Positions 43,727 to 52,745 of a DNA stretch of 59,307 nucleotides are shown here, piece after piece. This DNA is from Hyphomicrobiales bacterium (lineage in GTDB: Bacteria; Pseudomonadota; Alphaproteobacteria; Rhizobiales; Devosiaceae), in contig UCAU01000069.1 of assembly GCA_900470445.1 (NCBI GenBank), positions 1-59,307 of the forward strand, read 5' to 3'. Numbering within the stretch: the first letter of the stretch is position 1; every line of letters starts with the position of its first letter. Position numbers and translations under genes: made by a program. Below the pieces are notes generated by a model, which was not told where the DNA came from, ran no database searches, and saw only the letters and a list, made by a program, of their open reading frames with translations.

Positions 43727-44863
43727 TCAAAGCGCCATGCCGGATGCGGCGTCGAACACATGGATGGCAGCTGGATCAACCGCGAAGGACAGCGCTTCCC
43801 CGCTGATAATATTGAGCCCGCCATCCAGCACGACCCGCAAGCGCGGACGGATGGCATGCAGGTCCTCTTCCTGCTCGATCACGCCGGGCGACACCACTTC
43901 GGCGTCGGCAATATCGAGATGGGCCAGCAGCGTCGCGCCCAAATCCTCGACAAAGGCAGCGCGCGCCATGAGCCCACCTATGGGCGCCATCTGCGGCACC
44001 AGCCGCAATGCCTCCGGGCGAATGCCGATGACCACGGCCTGCCCCACGCTCATCCCTTCCCTGCCGGCGACCGGCAGGGTGAACGCACCGGTCTGCACCG
44101 CCAGCTCACCATCGAGGCTGCGCAACGTGCCCTTGAGGAAGTTGATGGGCGGCGAGCCAATGAAGCTCGCGACAAACAGATTAACCGGCTTGTCATAGAG
44201 CCGGCGCGGCGTGTCGAGCTGCTGCAAGCGCCCCTTGTTCATTACCGCCACGCGGTGGCCCATAGTCATGGCCTCTACCTGATCATGGGTGACATAGACC
44301 GTGGTCACCGCCGTCATGCGTTGCAGCTTGGCAATTTCGGCCCGCATCTGGCCGCGCAGGCGGGCATCGAGATTGGACAGCGGCTCGTCCATCAAAAAGG
44401 CATTGGGCGAGCGCACCAAAGCGCGGCCCATGGCAACGCGCTGACGCTGGCCGCCCGACAGCTTGGCCGGCTTGCGATTGAGGAAATCGGTGAGTTCGAG
44501 CAGCGCCGCCGTCTCGCGCACCTTTGCCTCGATCGCTTCCCTCGGGACACGCCGCACCTTGAGACCGAAGGCGATGTTTTCGGCGACGGTGAGATGCGGA
44601 TAAAGCGCGTAGGACTGGAATACCATGGCGATGTTGCGGCCGCGCGGCGCCAGCTCATTGGCCACTTCGCCATTGATGATCAACCGGCCCCCGGTAATGT
44701 CCTCAAGCCCGGCAATCATGCGCAGGGCGGTGGATTTGCCGCAGCCCGAGGGGCCGACCAGCACCATGAACTCGCCATCGGCGATTTCCAGATCCAGCTC
44801 GTTTACGGCGGAATGGCCGCCCTCATAGGTCTTGGAGACGCGCTCGAAGATTATCTGGGCCAT
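43727..44863 (-). CDS. ABC importer ATPase, UgpC/MalK-like
   Basis: A 378-residue nucleotide-binding subunit. GPSGCGKST is Walker A, LSGGQRQRVAMGRALVR the signature, FLMDEPLSNLD Walker B and VTHDQVEAM the switch His. The C-terminal OB-fold (TOBE) domain is the MalK/UgpC-type regulatory extension. It energises the two permeases encoded just upstream. It lies 24 nt after the second permease and 1 nt before the hydrolase, so importer and hydrolase form one operon. Confidence 0.95.
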   Translation of the reverse strand: MAQIIFERVSKTYEGGHSAVNELDLEIADGEFMVLVGPSGCGKSTALRMIAGLEDITGGRLIINGEVANELAPRGRNIAMVFQSYALYPHLTVAENIAFGLKVRRVPREAIEAKVRETAALLELTDFLNRKPAKLSGGQRQRVAMGRALVRSPNAFLMDEPLSNLDARLRGQMRAEIAKLQRMTAVTTVYVTHDQVEAMTMGHRVAVMNKGRLQQLDTPRRLYDKPVNLFVASFIGSPPINFLKGTLRSLDGELAVQTGAFTLPVAGREGMSVGQAVVIGIRPEALRLVPQMAPIGGLMARAAFVEDLGATLLAHLDIADAEVVSPGVIEQEEDLHAIRPRLRVVLDGGLNIISGEALSFAVDPAAIHVFDAASGMAL

Positions 44864-44887
44864 GTCGGCAGTCCCCGCTTTGTCAGC

Positions 44888-45709
44888 TCATTGAACGCCA
44901 TTGGTCGCCCCCTGAACGAAATATCGATTGAGAAACAGCGCCATGAGCACGATGGGCACGGTGGAAAAATGCGCCAGCGCGCCCAGCGTGCCCCAGGTGA
45001 TGTCCTTGGTGCCATAGGCGGTGAGCAGCGCCACCGACAACGGCTTGGAATCGAGCTTGGTGAGGAACATGGGGTATAAAAAGTCATTCCAGGAGAACAT
45101 GACGCAGAACAGGATGCAGGCGATAATGCCCGAGCGCGCCGCCGGCACGGCAACCTTGAAAAAGGCGCCGAACTGGGTGCAGCCATCGGTCATGGCCGCC
45201 TCTTCCATGTCCTTGGGCAGGGCCCGGAAATAGGAGAACATCATCCAGGTGACGAAGGCACAGTTGAGCATGGTGTTGATGATGATCACGGCCCACCAGC
45301 TGCCCAACAGGCCCACATCGCGCATCATCAGGTAAAACGGGATCAGCGCGGCAATGGCCGGCACCATGCGGATGGCGAGGAAGAAATAGGCCACGCCATT
45401 GGCCAGCCGCGAGCGCGAACGCGCCAGCGCATAGCCGGCCGGCACGCCCAGCAGCAGCGAGAGGAAAGCCGCGCCAAGGCTGATGATCAGCGAGGAGCGG
45501 GTGAGCGAAGCCACATCGAAATAGGACATGACCGAGCGGAATTGATCCAGCGTCGGGGTGAAGTCGAGCCGCGGCGGTACGCTGAAAATCTGGTTGGAGG
45601 GCTTGTAGGCCGTGGCGATCAGCCAGGCGACCGGCAGCAGGAACAGCACGGTGATGACAATGAGCGCGCTGCGTTCGGCAATGATGTGGCGCTGGGAAAT
45701 CTTGCTCAT
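44888..45709 (-). CDS. ABC importer permease, MalG/UgpE-like
   Basis: A 273-residue membrane subunit with six helices. EEAAMTDGCTQFGAFFKVAVP is the EAA loop that docks on the ATPase. The ATG at 45709 is 4 nt after the stop of the partner permease; the frame is open further to 45751 inside that gene. It belongs to the CUT1-like carbohydrate importer family, although amine- or polyol-bearing solutes are also known for it. Confidence 0.92.
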   Translation of the reverse strand: MSKISQRHIIAERSALIVITVLFLLPVAWLIATAYKPSNQIFSVPPRLDFTPTLDQFRSVMSYFDVASLTRSSLIISLGAAFLSLLLGVPAGYALARSRSRLANGVAYFFLAIRMVPAIAALIPFYLMMRDVGLLGSWWAVIIINTMLNCAFVTWMMFSYFRALPKDMEEAAMTDGCTQFGAFFKVAVPAARSGIIACILFCVMFSWNDFLYPMFLTKLDSKPLSVALLTAYGTKDITWGTLGALAHFSTVPIVLMALFLNRYFVQGATNGVQ

Positions 45710-45713
45710 CGCT

Positions 45714-46688
45714 TCACCGCCCATTGATGCGCACATCGGCGCGCCGCACACAGAAAATCAGCACGCCCGCCATAATCGCAATGAACAGGATGGTCACATT
45801 GCCGATGGCCGAGGCGTAGCCGACATTAAAGAATTGCAGCCCCTGCTTGACCGCCAGCAGCATCAGCGTGTTGGTCGCGTCATTGGGTCCACCGCCAGTC
45901 GTCACATAGACCGTGTCGAACACCCGGAACGCGTCCATGGTGCGCAGCACCAGCGCGAGAAAGATCGAGGGCAGCATCAGCGGCACGATCAGCATGGTGA
46001 AGCGCTGCAGGCTCGTCGCCCCATCGGCCTGCCCCGCTTCGAGCACATCGGATGGCAGCGATTTGAGACCCGCCAGCAGGATCAGCGCCATCAGCGGCGT
46101 CCATTCCCAGCAATCGATCAGGATCAGCGTCCACAGGGCCGTGCTGCCATCGGTCATCAACCCGGTGCGCGGACCAATGCCCGCATTGGCCAGGAAATAG
46201 CCGATCAGCCCATAATCGGCGCCGAGCAGGGCCTTGTAAATCAGGCCTACCACCAGCGGCGTGATAGTCGCCGGGATCAACAGGAAGGCCAGGCATATCC
46301 GGTTGAAGCGGCTATCCCGCCACAGCAGCAGCGCCAGCCCAAACCCCAGCACCAGCTGAATGGCGACGCTGAAAATGGTGAATTGGAACGTATTGAGAAT
46401 GGCCTGGCGCGCCGAGCGATCGGCAAAGATATCGAAATAATTGTCGAGCCCGACGAACTTCGTGCGGTTGGGCTTGAGCAGATTGTAGTCAAAAAAGCTG
46501 TACCAAACGCCCTGCGCCAGCGGCCACACCCCGACCACCAGCACATAGAGCACGGCGGGCGCCCCGAGGCAGAACAGAAACAGGCGGCGATTGTCAGTGT
46601 ACGAACCGGAAAACGGCAATCGGCGGCGGGCAGGCTTGCTCTGCGGCAAGGCGCCATCCTCTTGGTCGATCACACCGGACTGGCTCAT
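45714..46688 (-). CDS. ABC importer permease, MalF/UgpA-like
   Basis: A 324-residue membrane subunit with six helices after a polar, charged 35-residue cytosolic head (MSQSGVIDQEDGALPQSKPA). The EAA loop appears as LEAGQADGATSLQRFTMLIVPLMLP. It partners with the MalG-like protein encoded next. The gene lies 89 bp after the binding-protein gene in the usual importer order. Confidence 0.92.
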   Translation of the reverse strand: MSQSGVIDQEDGALPQSKPARRRLPFSGSYTDNRRLFLFCLGAPAVLYVLVVGVWPLAQGVWYSFFDYNLLKPNRTKFVGLDNYFDIFADRSARQAILNTFQFTIFSVAIQLVLGFGLALLLWRDSRFNRICLAFLLIPATITPLVVGLIYKALLGADYGLIGYFLANAGIGPRTGLMTDGSTALWTLILIDCWEWTPLMALILLAGLKSLPSDVLEAGQADGATSLQRFTMLIVPLMLPSIFLALVLRTMDAFRVFDTVYVTTGGGPNDATNTLMLLAVKQGLQFFNVGYASAIGNVTILFIAIMAGVLIFCVRRADVRINGR

Positions 46689-46777
46689 AGGAAATTCCGC
46701 CTTGCTGGCACGTTTGGGGCGGCCAATGGCCGTCGCGAGAGCTCCCCGCAGCGAGTGCGGGGAGCTGAGGATCGAGA

Positions 46778-48073
46778 CTAAAACAGCTCTTCGGCCTTGG
46801 CCTGAGCTTCGTCCAGCGCCGCCTGCGGTTCCGCCGCCCCAGCCAGCACCGAATTCACCGCAGTCCCCAGCAGGTCCTGCAATTCGGGATATTGCGGGAT
46901 ACGCGGCCGGTATTCGCCATTGCCGTTCTCATAGGTCTTGGCGATCACCGGCAAGAAATCGAACTTGGCCAGCAGGTCCGGGTCGGTCATTTCGCTTTTG
47001 CGCATGAACGAGCCGGCGCCTTCCATATTGAATTCCTTATGGATGGTCTTGCTGGTCAGCCACTTGATGAAGGTCCAGGCCGCTTCCTGCTGGGACGGGG
47101 TGATATCGGCATTGATCGCCATGCCCCAACCGCCCACGCCATAGCGGGGCTCAAGCCCGGTCGCGACGGGCGCCGTGGCAATGCCCACCTTGCCCACCAC
47201 ATTGGAGACGGCGGGGTCGCTATAGCCGGGCGCGCCGACCGACCATGTCTGCATCATGGCGACCAGGCCCTGGCGGAAGCTTTCTTCGCGCCCGCCCCAA
47301 TCATATTCGATGGCGCCAGGAGGGGCAGTATCGGCAAACAGCTCCTTATAGACCTCAAGGCTGTGCACATTTGCCGCCGAATTCAGCGCCGGCTTGCCAT
47401 CGGCGCCCATGATGGAGCCGCCGAGCTGGCTATTATACTGCATCCAGTCCTGCGCGACGGCGGGGCCCATCTGCCCATTGGCGACAAAACCATACTGGTT
47501 CTTGGCCGGGTCGGTCAGCGCCTTGGCGTCCGCCACAAAATCTTCGGTCGTGGTGGGCACCTTGAGACCCGCGGCCTCGAACAGGTCCTTGCGATAGGCC
47601 AGCACATTGGCATAGCCCGCAAAGGGGAAGGCGACATAGCGCCCTTCATATTGGCCCAAGGCTTCGAGCAGCACCGGATAGATATCGTCCAGGTCCATCT
47701 CGGCGGCGTCGCGCTTGACCCAATCGGTCAGATCGACCGAATAGCCGTTTTCGGCATATTGCCCGGCCCACACGATATCCATGGTGACCAGATCATAGCC
47801 CTTGGTATCGCCGATAAAGTCGGCGGTCGTCTTGGTCAGCAGCTCGCCATAGCTGAGGATTTCGACCCGCAGATCGGCGCCGGTGTCTTCCTTGAACTTT
47901 GGCGCCAGCTTGGCCAGCACGGCGCCGAACTGGTCATTCTGGGAGGCGAGCGTCAGCGTCACCCCGGCCAGCGGCTTGTCCTGCGCCAGCGTGGTCGAAG
48001 CCATGAGCGCCGCAAACCCAACACCGAGAATGCTGGCACGGCATAGAAGCGAAGTGGGAAAAACCTTGGTCAT
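46778..48073 (-). CDS. Extracellular solute-binding protein (family 1) of the ABC importer
   Basis: A 431-residue periplasmic protein with a Sec signal peptide (RASILGVGFAALMASTTLAQ, cleaved near residue 30). LTLASQNDQFGAVLAKLAP and DLVTMDIVWAGQYAENGY are typical of the CUT1 binding-protein fold. It captures the substrate for the two permeases and ATPase that follow. Family 1 proteins bind sugars, polyols and related compounds, so the ligand of this locus may carry a sugar or polyol part. It starts at the divergent control region of the catabolic locus. Confidence 0.93.
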   Translation of the reverse strand: MTKVFPTSLLCRASILGVGFAALMASTTLAQDKPLAGVTLTLASQNDQFGAVLAKLAPKFKEDTGADLRVEILSYGELLTKTTADFIGDTKGYDLVTMDIVWAGQYAENGYSVDLTDWVKRDAAEMDLDDIYPVLLEALGQYEGRYVAFPFAGYANVLAYRKDLFEAAGLKVPTTTEDFVADAKALTDPAKNQYGFVANGQMGPAVAQDWMQYNSQLGGSIMGADGKPALNSAANVHSLEVYKELFADTAPPGAIEYDWGGREESFRQGLVAMMQTWSVGAPGYSDPAVSNVVGKVGIATAPVATGLEPRYGVGGWGMAINADITPSQQEAAWTFIKWLTSKTIHKEFNMEGAGSFMRKSEMTDPDLLAKFDFLPVIAKTYENGNGEYRPRIPQYPELQDLLGTAVNSVLAGAAEPQAALDEAQAKAEELF

Positions 48074-48513
48074 CGGAACCCTGCCTTCAAGGAGGTTGAT
48101 TACGGGAGGCGAGCCTATCCAAACCCTTTAACCTGTCAAACAGAATTTCACATAACTTCCAAAAATATAACTTATTACAACATGCATGCCCAAGGCATTG
48201 TCAGAGTGACTAAAAAATAGACGATCCAAGACTTGGATAAGCGCTTTGCCCGCTGGAGATAACGCCATTTTATCCGGTTGCACGGGAAGTTTTGTTTGTT
48301 GCCCACCGATTGGTCGGATGAATTTTGACCAGCATGAAGGCCAGCAAAAGCGCGCGAAACCCTCGCATTTTGCCGCGAAAAGTCGGCCAGAAATCCAACA
48401 TTCCCTATCACAATCGCCCGCCAGATTTCAAAAATTACACATTCAAACACTTTACAGCCACGCCCTCCGGTATAAGCTCGCACCACTCACCCAAGTCCAG
48501 GAGGCCCTTAGCC
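48074..48513. promoter_or_regulatory. Divergent control region of importer and catabolic operons
   Basis: I recognise no gene in these 440 bp. They are A/T-rich compared with the flanks. TATAAC-TTATT-ACAAC at 48166-48181 has a relative in front of the DeoR gene. CCGA-N4-TCGG at 48306-48317 is a short dyad. A TATAAG at 48471 upstream of the plus-strand operon could be a -10 box, but the nearest -35-like TTTACA is only 14 bp away. Confidence 0.5.
48166..48181. promoter_or_regulatory. Candidate DeoR operator copy 1
   Basis: TATAAC-TTATT-ACAAC shares TATAAC-N5-ACAAC with 57392-57407 in front of the DeoR gene. It lies 93 bp upstream of the solute-binding protein start. A DeoR link is inferred. 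Confidence 0.4.
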
Positions 48514-49950
48514 ATGACCGGTCTCACCCCTGCCTTGATGGCGCTGGAAGCCCGCGCGCTCAGCGACCTGGCGCTGGTGGAAAAGCCGCTGCGCCAATGG
48601 GTGCCGCCGCGCAAACTGCCCTCGGGCGAGTTGGTGCGGGATGTGGTGATCATCGGCGCCGGCCTGTCGGGGCTGGCGATCGGCTTCGGGCTCAAGCAGC
48701 AGGGCGTCGGCAATGTGCTGGTGCTCGATGCGGCCGCGCAAGGGCAGGAAGGCCCGTGGATTACCACGGCGCGCATGCGTACGCTGCGCTCGCCGAAAAC
48801 GCTGAGCGGCCCGGATCTGGGCCTGCCCTCGCTCACCTATCGCGCCTGGCACGAGGCCGTGCATGGCCCGCAGAGTTGGACCAGCCTTGAGATGATCGCC
48901 CGGCAGGACTGGATGGCCTATCTCATCTGGTTCCGCCGCGTCATCGGGCTCGATATCAGCAATAACACAAGGCTGCTGGCCATTGAGGAAGGCCCCGATG
49001 GGCTAATCACCCTGCGGCTTGATCACAACGGCGCTGCCGAAACCCTGACCTGCCGCAAGGTCGTGCTGGCGACCGGCATGGAGGGATCGGGCGGCCTGCA
49101 CATCCCCGATGCCATTGTCGGCGCCTTGCCGCGCGAACGCTGGACCCATAGCGGCGAGGCATTCGACGCCACAACGCTGGCGGGCAAGGATGTCGGCGTA
49201 ATCGGCGCCGCGGCCTCAGGTTTTGATTGGGCCGTGACGGCGCTGGAAGCCGGCGCGCGCAGCGTTACCGTGCTGGCGCGAAGCCAGGCGCTGCCGCAGA
49301 CCGAGGTGCTGGACTGGTCCAATTTCCCCGGCTTCCTCAACCACTTTTCCGACCTCGATGATATGCAACGCTACCGCTTCGCGCGGCGGCTGCTGTCGTT
49401 CAAAACACCGCCGACCATCGCCATGTATGAGCTGGCCATGGGCTTCCCCAATTGCCGCCTCGTGCTGGGCACAAGCACCGGCGCGGCGCAGTTGGAGGGC
49501 GACGCCATCACACTCACCGCCGATAGTGGCGAGCGCTACCGCTTCGATCATTTGCTGCTGGGCACCGGCTATGCCATCGATCTGGCGCGTCGGCCCGAGC
49601 TGGCGGGGCTGGTGGACGAAATCGCGCTCTGGAAGGACCGCTTCACTGCCCCCTCCGGCGAAGACGACCCTGCCCTCCTGGCCTATCCCTTCCTCGGCCC
49701 AGCCTTCGAATTCACCGAAAAAGTGCCGGGCGCCGCGCCCATCCTGGGCAATATCCACGTGTTCAACCACGGCGCCGTCCCCAGCCTCGGCCCGGTCTGC
49801 AATGGCATAACCGGCCTCAAGTCCGGTGTACCCAAGATCGTCGCAGGAATTTCCCGCGGCCTGTTTCTGGCCGACGCGCAGGCGCATTACCACGCGCTCG
49901 ATCGCTACGACAAAGTCCACTTCGCCCCAGCCAGCGCGGCCGCCTCATGA
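48514..49950 (+). CDS. FAD/NAD(P)-binding flavoprotein, monooxygenase-like
   Basis: A 478-residue flavoprotein. VVIIGAGLSGLAIGFGL is the FAD Rossmann loop and VGVIGAAASGFDWAVTALE the NADPH one, the two-dinucleotide layout of flavin-containing monooxygenases and SidA-like N-hydroxylases. TLRSPKTLSGPDLGLPSLTYRAWHEAV between them resembles the substrate region of cyclohexanone-type relatives. It may oxygenate an N- or ring-containing substrate first in the pathway. The ATG at 48514 follows AGGAGG by 9 nt, and its stop overlaps the next gene by 4 nt (ATGA). The exact reaction is unknown. Confidence 0.85.
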   Translation: MTGLTPALMALEARALSDLALVEKPLRQWVPPRKLPSGELVRDVVIIGAGLSGLAIGFGLKQQGVGNVLVLDAAAQGQEGPWITTARMRTLRSPKTLSGPDLGLPSLTYRAWHEAVHGPQSWTSLEMIARQDWMAYLIWFRRVIGLDISNNTRLLAIEEGPDGLITLRLDHNGAAETLTCRKVVLATGMEGSGGLHIPDAIVGALPRERWTHSGEAFDATTLAGKDVGVIGAAASGFDWAVTALEAGARSVTVLARSQALPQTEVLDWSNFPGFLNHFSDLDDMQRYRFARRLLSFKTPPTIAMYELAMGFPNCRLVLGTSTGAAQLEGDAITLTADSGERYRFDHLLLGTGYAIDLARRPELAGLVDEIALWKDRFTAPSGEDDPALLAYPFLGPAFEFTEKVPGAAPILGNIHVFNHGAVPSLGPVCNGITGLKSGVPKIVAGISRGLFLADAQAHYHALDRYDKVHFAPASAAAS

Positions 49951-51134
49951 GCGCAACGCTGTTTTCCGATGTGATGCTACCCAGCGGCGATCGCGCCGAT
50001 GTGTTGGTCAGCGGCGGCCGCATCAGCAGAATCGCCGGGCCGAACACGCTGACCGCGGACACGGCGGAATTGGTGCCCGGCGCCGGGCTATTGCTCGCGC
50101 CGTCCTTTGTCGAGGGGCATATCCATCTCGATAAGACGCTGCTGGGCCTGCCCTTCATCTCGCATCTGCCCGGCGATAGCGTCGGCGAGCGGATCGAGCG
50201 CGAAAAGCAGCTGCGCCGCTCGGTCACGCTGCCTGTGCTCGAACGCGGCGCAAAACTGATCGAACAGATCGTGCCCTTCGGCACCGGCCTGGTGCGCAGC
50301 CATGTCGATATCGACACCGAAATCGGCCTCGCCCATCTCGAGCAATTGCTCGCCCTGCGCGAGCGCTATGCCAGACTGATCGATCTGCAAATCGTGGCCT
50401 TTCCGCAAAGCGGCATTCTGCGCGATCCCGGCACCGCCGACCTGCTCGATGCCGCGCTGAGCAATGGCGCGGACCTCATCGGCGGCCTCGATCCGGCAGG
50501 GATCGATGGCGATATCAGCGGCCATCTCGACGTGGTGTTCGGCCTCGCTGAAAAGCACGGCGCTGGGGTGGATATCCATCTGCATGATGGCGGCCTGCTG
50601 GGACTATTCGAACTCACCGATATCGCGGCGCGGACCAAAGCCGCCGGGCTAGGCGGACGGGTCGCCGTCAGCCACGCCTTTTGCCTGGGCGAACCGCCGG
50701 AGATCGGGCCAACGCTCGAGGCTTTGGCCGGCGCGGGCGTAGCGATCATGACCAATGGGCCAGGCCCAGTGCCCATGCCACCCGTCAAGCGCCTGCATGC
50801 AGCTGGCGTTACCGTGTTTGCCGGATCGGACAATATCCGCGACGCTTGGGCGCCCTATGGCAATGGCGACATGCTGGAACGCGCCATGCTGATCGGCTAC
50901 CGGCAGGGCCTCTTGGCCGATGCCGATATTGCCCTCACCTTCGACATGGCAACCCATCATGCCGCCCAAGCGCTCGGCGTCACGACCTATGGCATTGCCG
51001 AGGGCCAGCCCGCCGATCTTGTCCTGATGAGTGCCGGATCACCCCCCGAGGCCGTCGCCACGCGCCCCGCACGCCGCATGGTGATGAAGGCGGGCCTGGT
51101 GGTCGCCGCCAATGGCGTTCTGGTGGGCCGGTGA
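49947..51134 (+). CDS. Cytosine-deaminase-like amidohydrolase 1
   Basis: A 395-residue metallohydrolase of the CodA/AtzC branch. Metal ligands are His58 and His60 (EGHIHLDK), His211 (DIHLHD), and Asp295 (AGSDNIRDAW), with His243 (SHAF) the activating residue. Where E. coli CodA has the catalytic Glu three residues after the third His, this protein has Asp214, so cytosine is not a safe substrate. Such enzymes hydrolyse ring C-N bonds or remove amino groups. It is coupled by 4-nt overlaps to genes on both sides. No signal peptide is visible, so it is cytosolic. Confidence 0.87.
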   Translation: MSATLFSDVMLPSGDRADVLVSGGRISRIAGPNTLTADTAELVPGAGLLLAPSFVEGHIHLDKTLLGLPFISHLPGDSVGERIEREKQLRRSVTLPVLERGAKLIEQIVPFGTGLVRSHVDIDTEIGLAHLEQLLALRERYARLIDLQIVAFPQSGILRDPGTADLLDAALSNGADLIGGLDPAGIDGDISGHLDVVFGLAEKHGAGVDIHLHDGGLLGLFELTDIAARTKAAGLGGRVAVSHAFCLGEPPEIGPTLEALAGAGVAIMTNGPGPVPMPPVKRLHAAGVTVFAGSDNIRDAWAPYGNGDMLERAMLIGYRQGLLADADIALTFDMATHHAAQALGVTTYGIAEGQPADLVLMSAGSPPEAVATRPARRMVMKAGLVVAANGVLVGR

Positions 51135-52708
51135 GAGGCTTGGCCCGCTCCAAAACGGGCATGGTGACCAGCCCGCATGTCCTCGCCAGTCAAGCCGGCG
51201 CACGCGTTCTCGCAGCCGGTGGCACAGCCATCGACGCGGCCGTCGCCATGGCCGCCGTGCTCAGCGTGGTCTATCCGCATTTCTGCGGGCTGGGCGGCGA
51301 TGCGGTCTGGATAATCGCTGATCGTTCCGGCCGCCGCACCTGCCTGATGGGGATCGGCGCGGCCGCCTCAAACTATCCCGATTTTGCCGACCAACCCATC
51401 CCCACCCGTGGCCCATTGGCCGCGCTGACCAGCGCCTGTGCCGTGCACTCTTGGGGCACCGCCCTGGACTATTCTGCCGAACATTGGGGCGGCTCGGGAC
51501 AACTTCCCGACCTATTGGCCGACGCCATCAGCCTTGCCGAAAACGGCTTCGCCCTCAGCCCCTCGCAAGCATTTTGGCTCAATTTCCGCGCTGGCGACTA
51601 TGCCAATTGGCCCGGCTTCGCCGCAATCTTCGCGCCGGCCGGCCGGATGCCCCGCGCGGGAGAGCACTTCGCCCAGCCGCAACTGGCGGCAACTCTGCGC
51701 GAACTCGCCCACGGCGGCATTGCTGGCTTTTATCAGGGGCCGCTAGCCGCCCGCATTGCGGCCGGGCTGGCGGAAGCCGGCTCGCCCCTGATAGCAACCG
51801 ATCTGGCAGCGACACGCACCCAAATCGCCGACCCGGTTAGTCTCCCCTATCGTGGCTTTGAACTGCTGGCCCCGCCACCGCCCACGCAAGGGGTGACGAC
51901 GCTGGCAATCATGGGCGTGCTTGAACGCTTCAATCTGTCCGCAACGCAGCTGGGCAGCGCCTCCCACTATCACCTGCTGGTCGAAGCAGTGAAACAGGCC
52001 TTCCTTGACCGCAAGGGCATTGCCGATCCGGACTTTGTCGCCCAGCCGGTGGACCAATGGCTTTCAGCCGACATTCTCGCGGACAAAGCGGCCGCAATCG
52101 ACCCCGACTGCGCCCTGGATTGGCCCGAGCCCTACCAAAGTGCCGACACGGTCTATTTCGGGGCCACCGACGCGCAAGGCGGCAGTGTCAGCGTGCTCCA
52201 GAGCACCTATTTCGATTGGGGCAGCGGCATAGTTGCCGGCGACACCGGCATCATCTGGCAAAACCGTGGCGCGGCTTTTTCGACCCTTGCCGGACATCCC
52301 AATGTGATCGCGCCCGGCAAGCGGCCCTTTTATACGCTCAATCCCGGCATGGCGCTGAAAAACAACCAACCCTCCCTGCTCTATGGCACGCAAGGCGCCG
52401 ACGGGCAGCCGCAGACGCTGTCCGTGGTCCTGAGCGGGCTGATCGATTTCCACCTCGACCCCGCCCAGGCGCTGGCACTGCCGCGCTTCCTGCTCGGCAG
52501 AACATTTTCCGACGCCAGTGACAACCTCAAGCTCGAAGAAACCGTGGGCGCCCCCGTAATGGCCGACCTCGCACGCCGCGCCCATCGCCTGAGCCCCCTC
52601 CCCGCGCTGAGCCCCCTGGCCGGACAGGCCGGCGTGATCGCCATCAATCAGCATGGCCTCCTCGGCGCGCACGACCCGCGCGGCGACGGCGCGGCCATCG
52701 GCCTCTGA
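51131..52708 (+). CDS. Gamma-glutamyltransferase-like Ntn hydrolase, cytosolic
   Basis: A 525-residue member of the GGT family. GGTAIDAAVAMAAVLSVVYP and FCGLGGDAVW are the N-terminal signatures. SADTVYFGATDAQGGSVSVL holds the expected self-cleavage nucleophile Thr340, followed by GSGIVAGDTGIIWQNRG. Unlike most GGTs it has no signal peptide, so it should act on an intracellular gamma-glutamyl or similar amide. It begins with a GTG that overlaps the upstream TGA (GTGA). Upstream reading frames are amidohydrolase shadows. A gamma-glutamylated intermediate in this pathway is a hypothesis only, as no gamma-glutamyl ligase is present. Confidence 0.85.
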   Translation: MRGLARSKTGMVTSPHVLASQAGARVLAAGGTAIDAAVAMAAVLSVVYPHFCGLGGDAVWIIADRSGRRTCLMGIGAAASNYPDFADQPIPTRGPLAALTSACAVHSWGTALDYSAEHWGGSGQLPDLLADAISLAENGFALSPSQAFWLNFRAGDYANWPGFAAIFAPAGRMPRAGEHFAQPQLAATLRELAHGGIAGFYQGPLAARIAAGLAEAGSPLIATDLAATRTQIADPVSLPYRGFELLAPPPPTQGVTTLAIMGVLERFNLSATQLGSASHYHLLVEAVKQAFLDRKGIADPDFVAQPVDQWLSADILADKAAAIDPDCALDWPEPYQSADTVYFGATDAQGGSVSVLQSTYFDWGSGIVAGDTGIIWQNRGAAFSTLAGHPNVIAPGKRPFYTLNPGMALKNNQPSLLYGTQGADGQPQTLSVVLSGLIDFHLDPAQALALPRFLLGRTFSDASDNLKLEETVGAPVMADLARRAHRLSPLPALSPLAGQAGVIAINQHGLLGAHDPRGDGAAIGL

Positions 52709-52745
52709 CCGCCATGCAATCCCCTCCCTTCAGGATTTTCCGCCG

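Noticed and set aside
48457..48476. A sigma-70 promoter with TTTACA and TATAAG
   Set aside because: The spacing of 14 bp is too short for a normal promoter, so only the -10-like box is mentioned.
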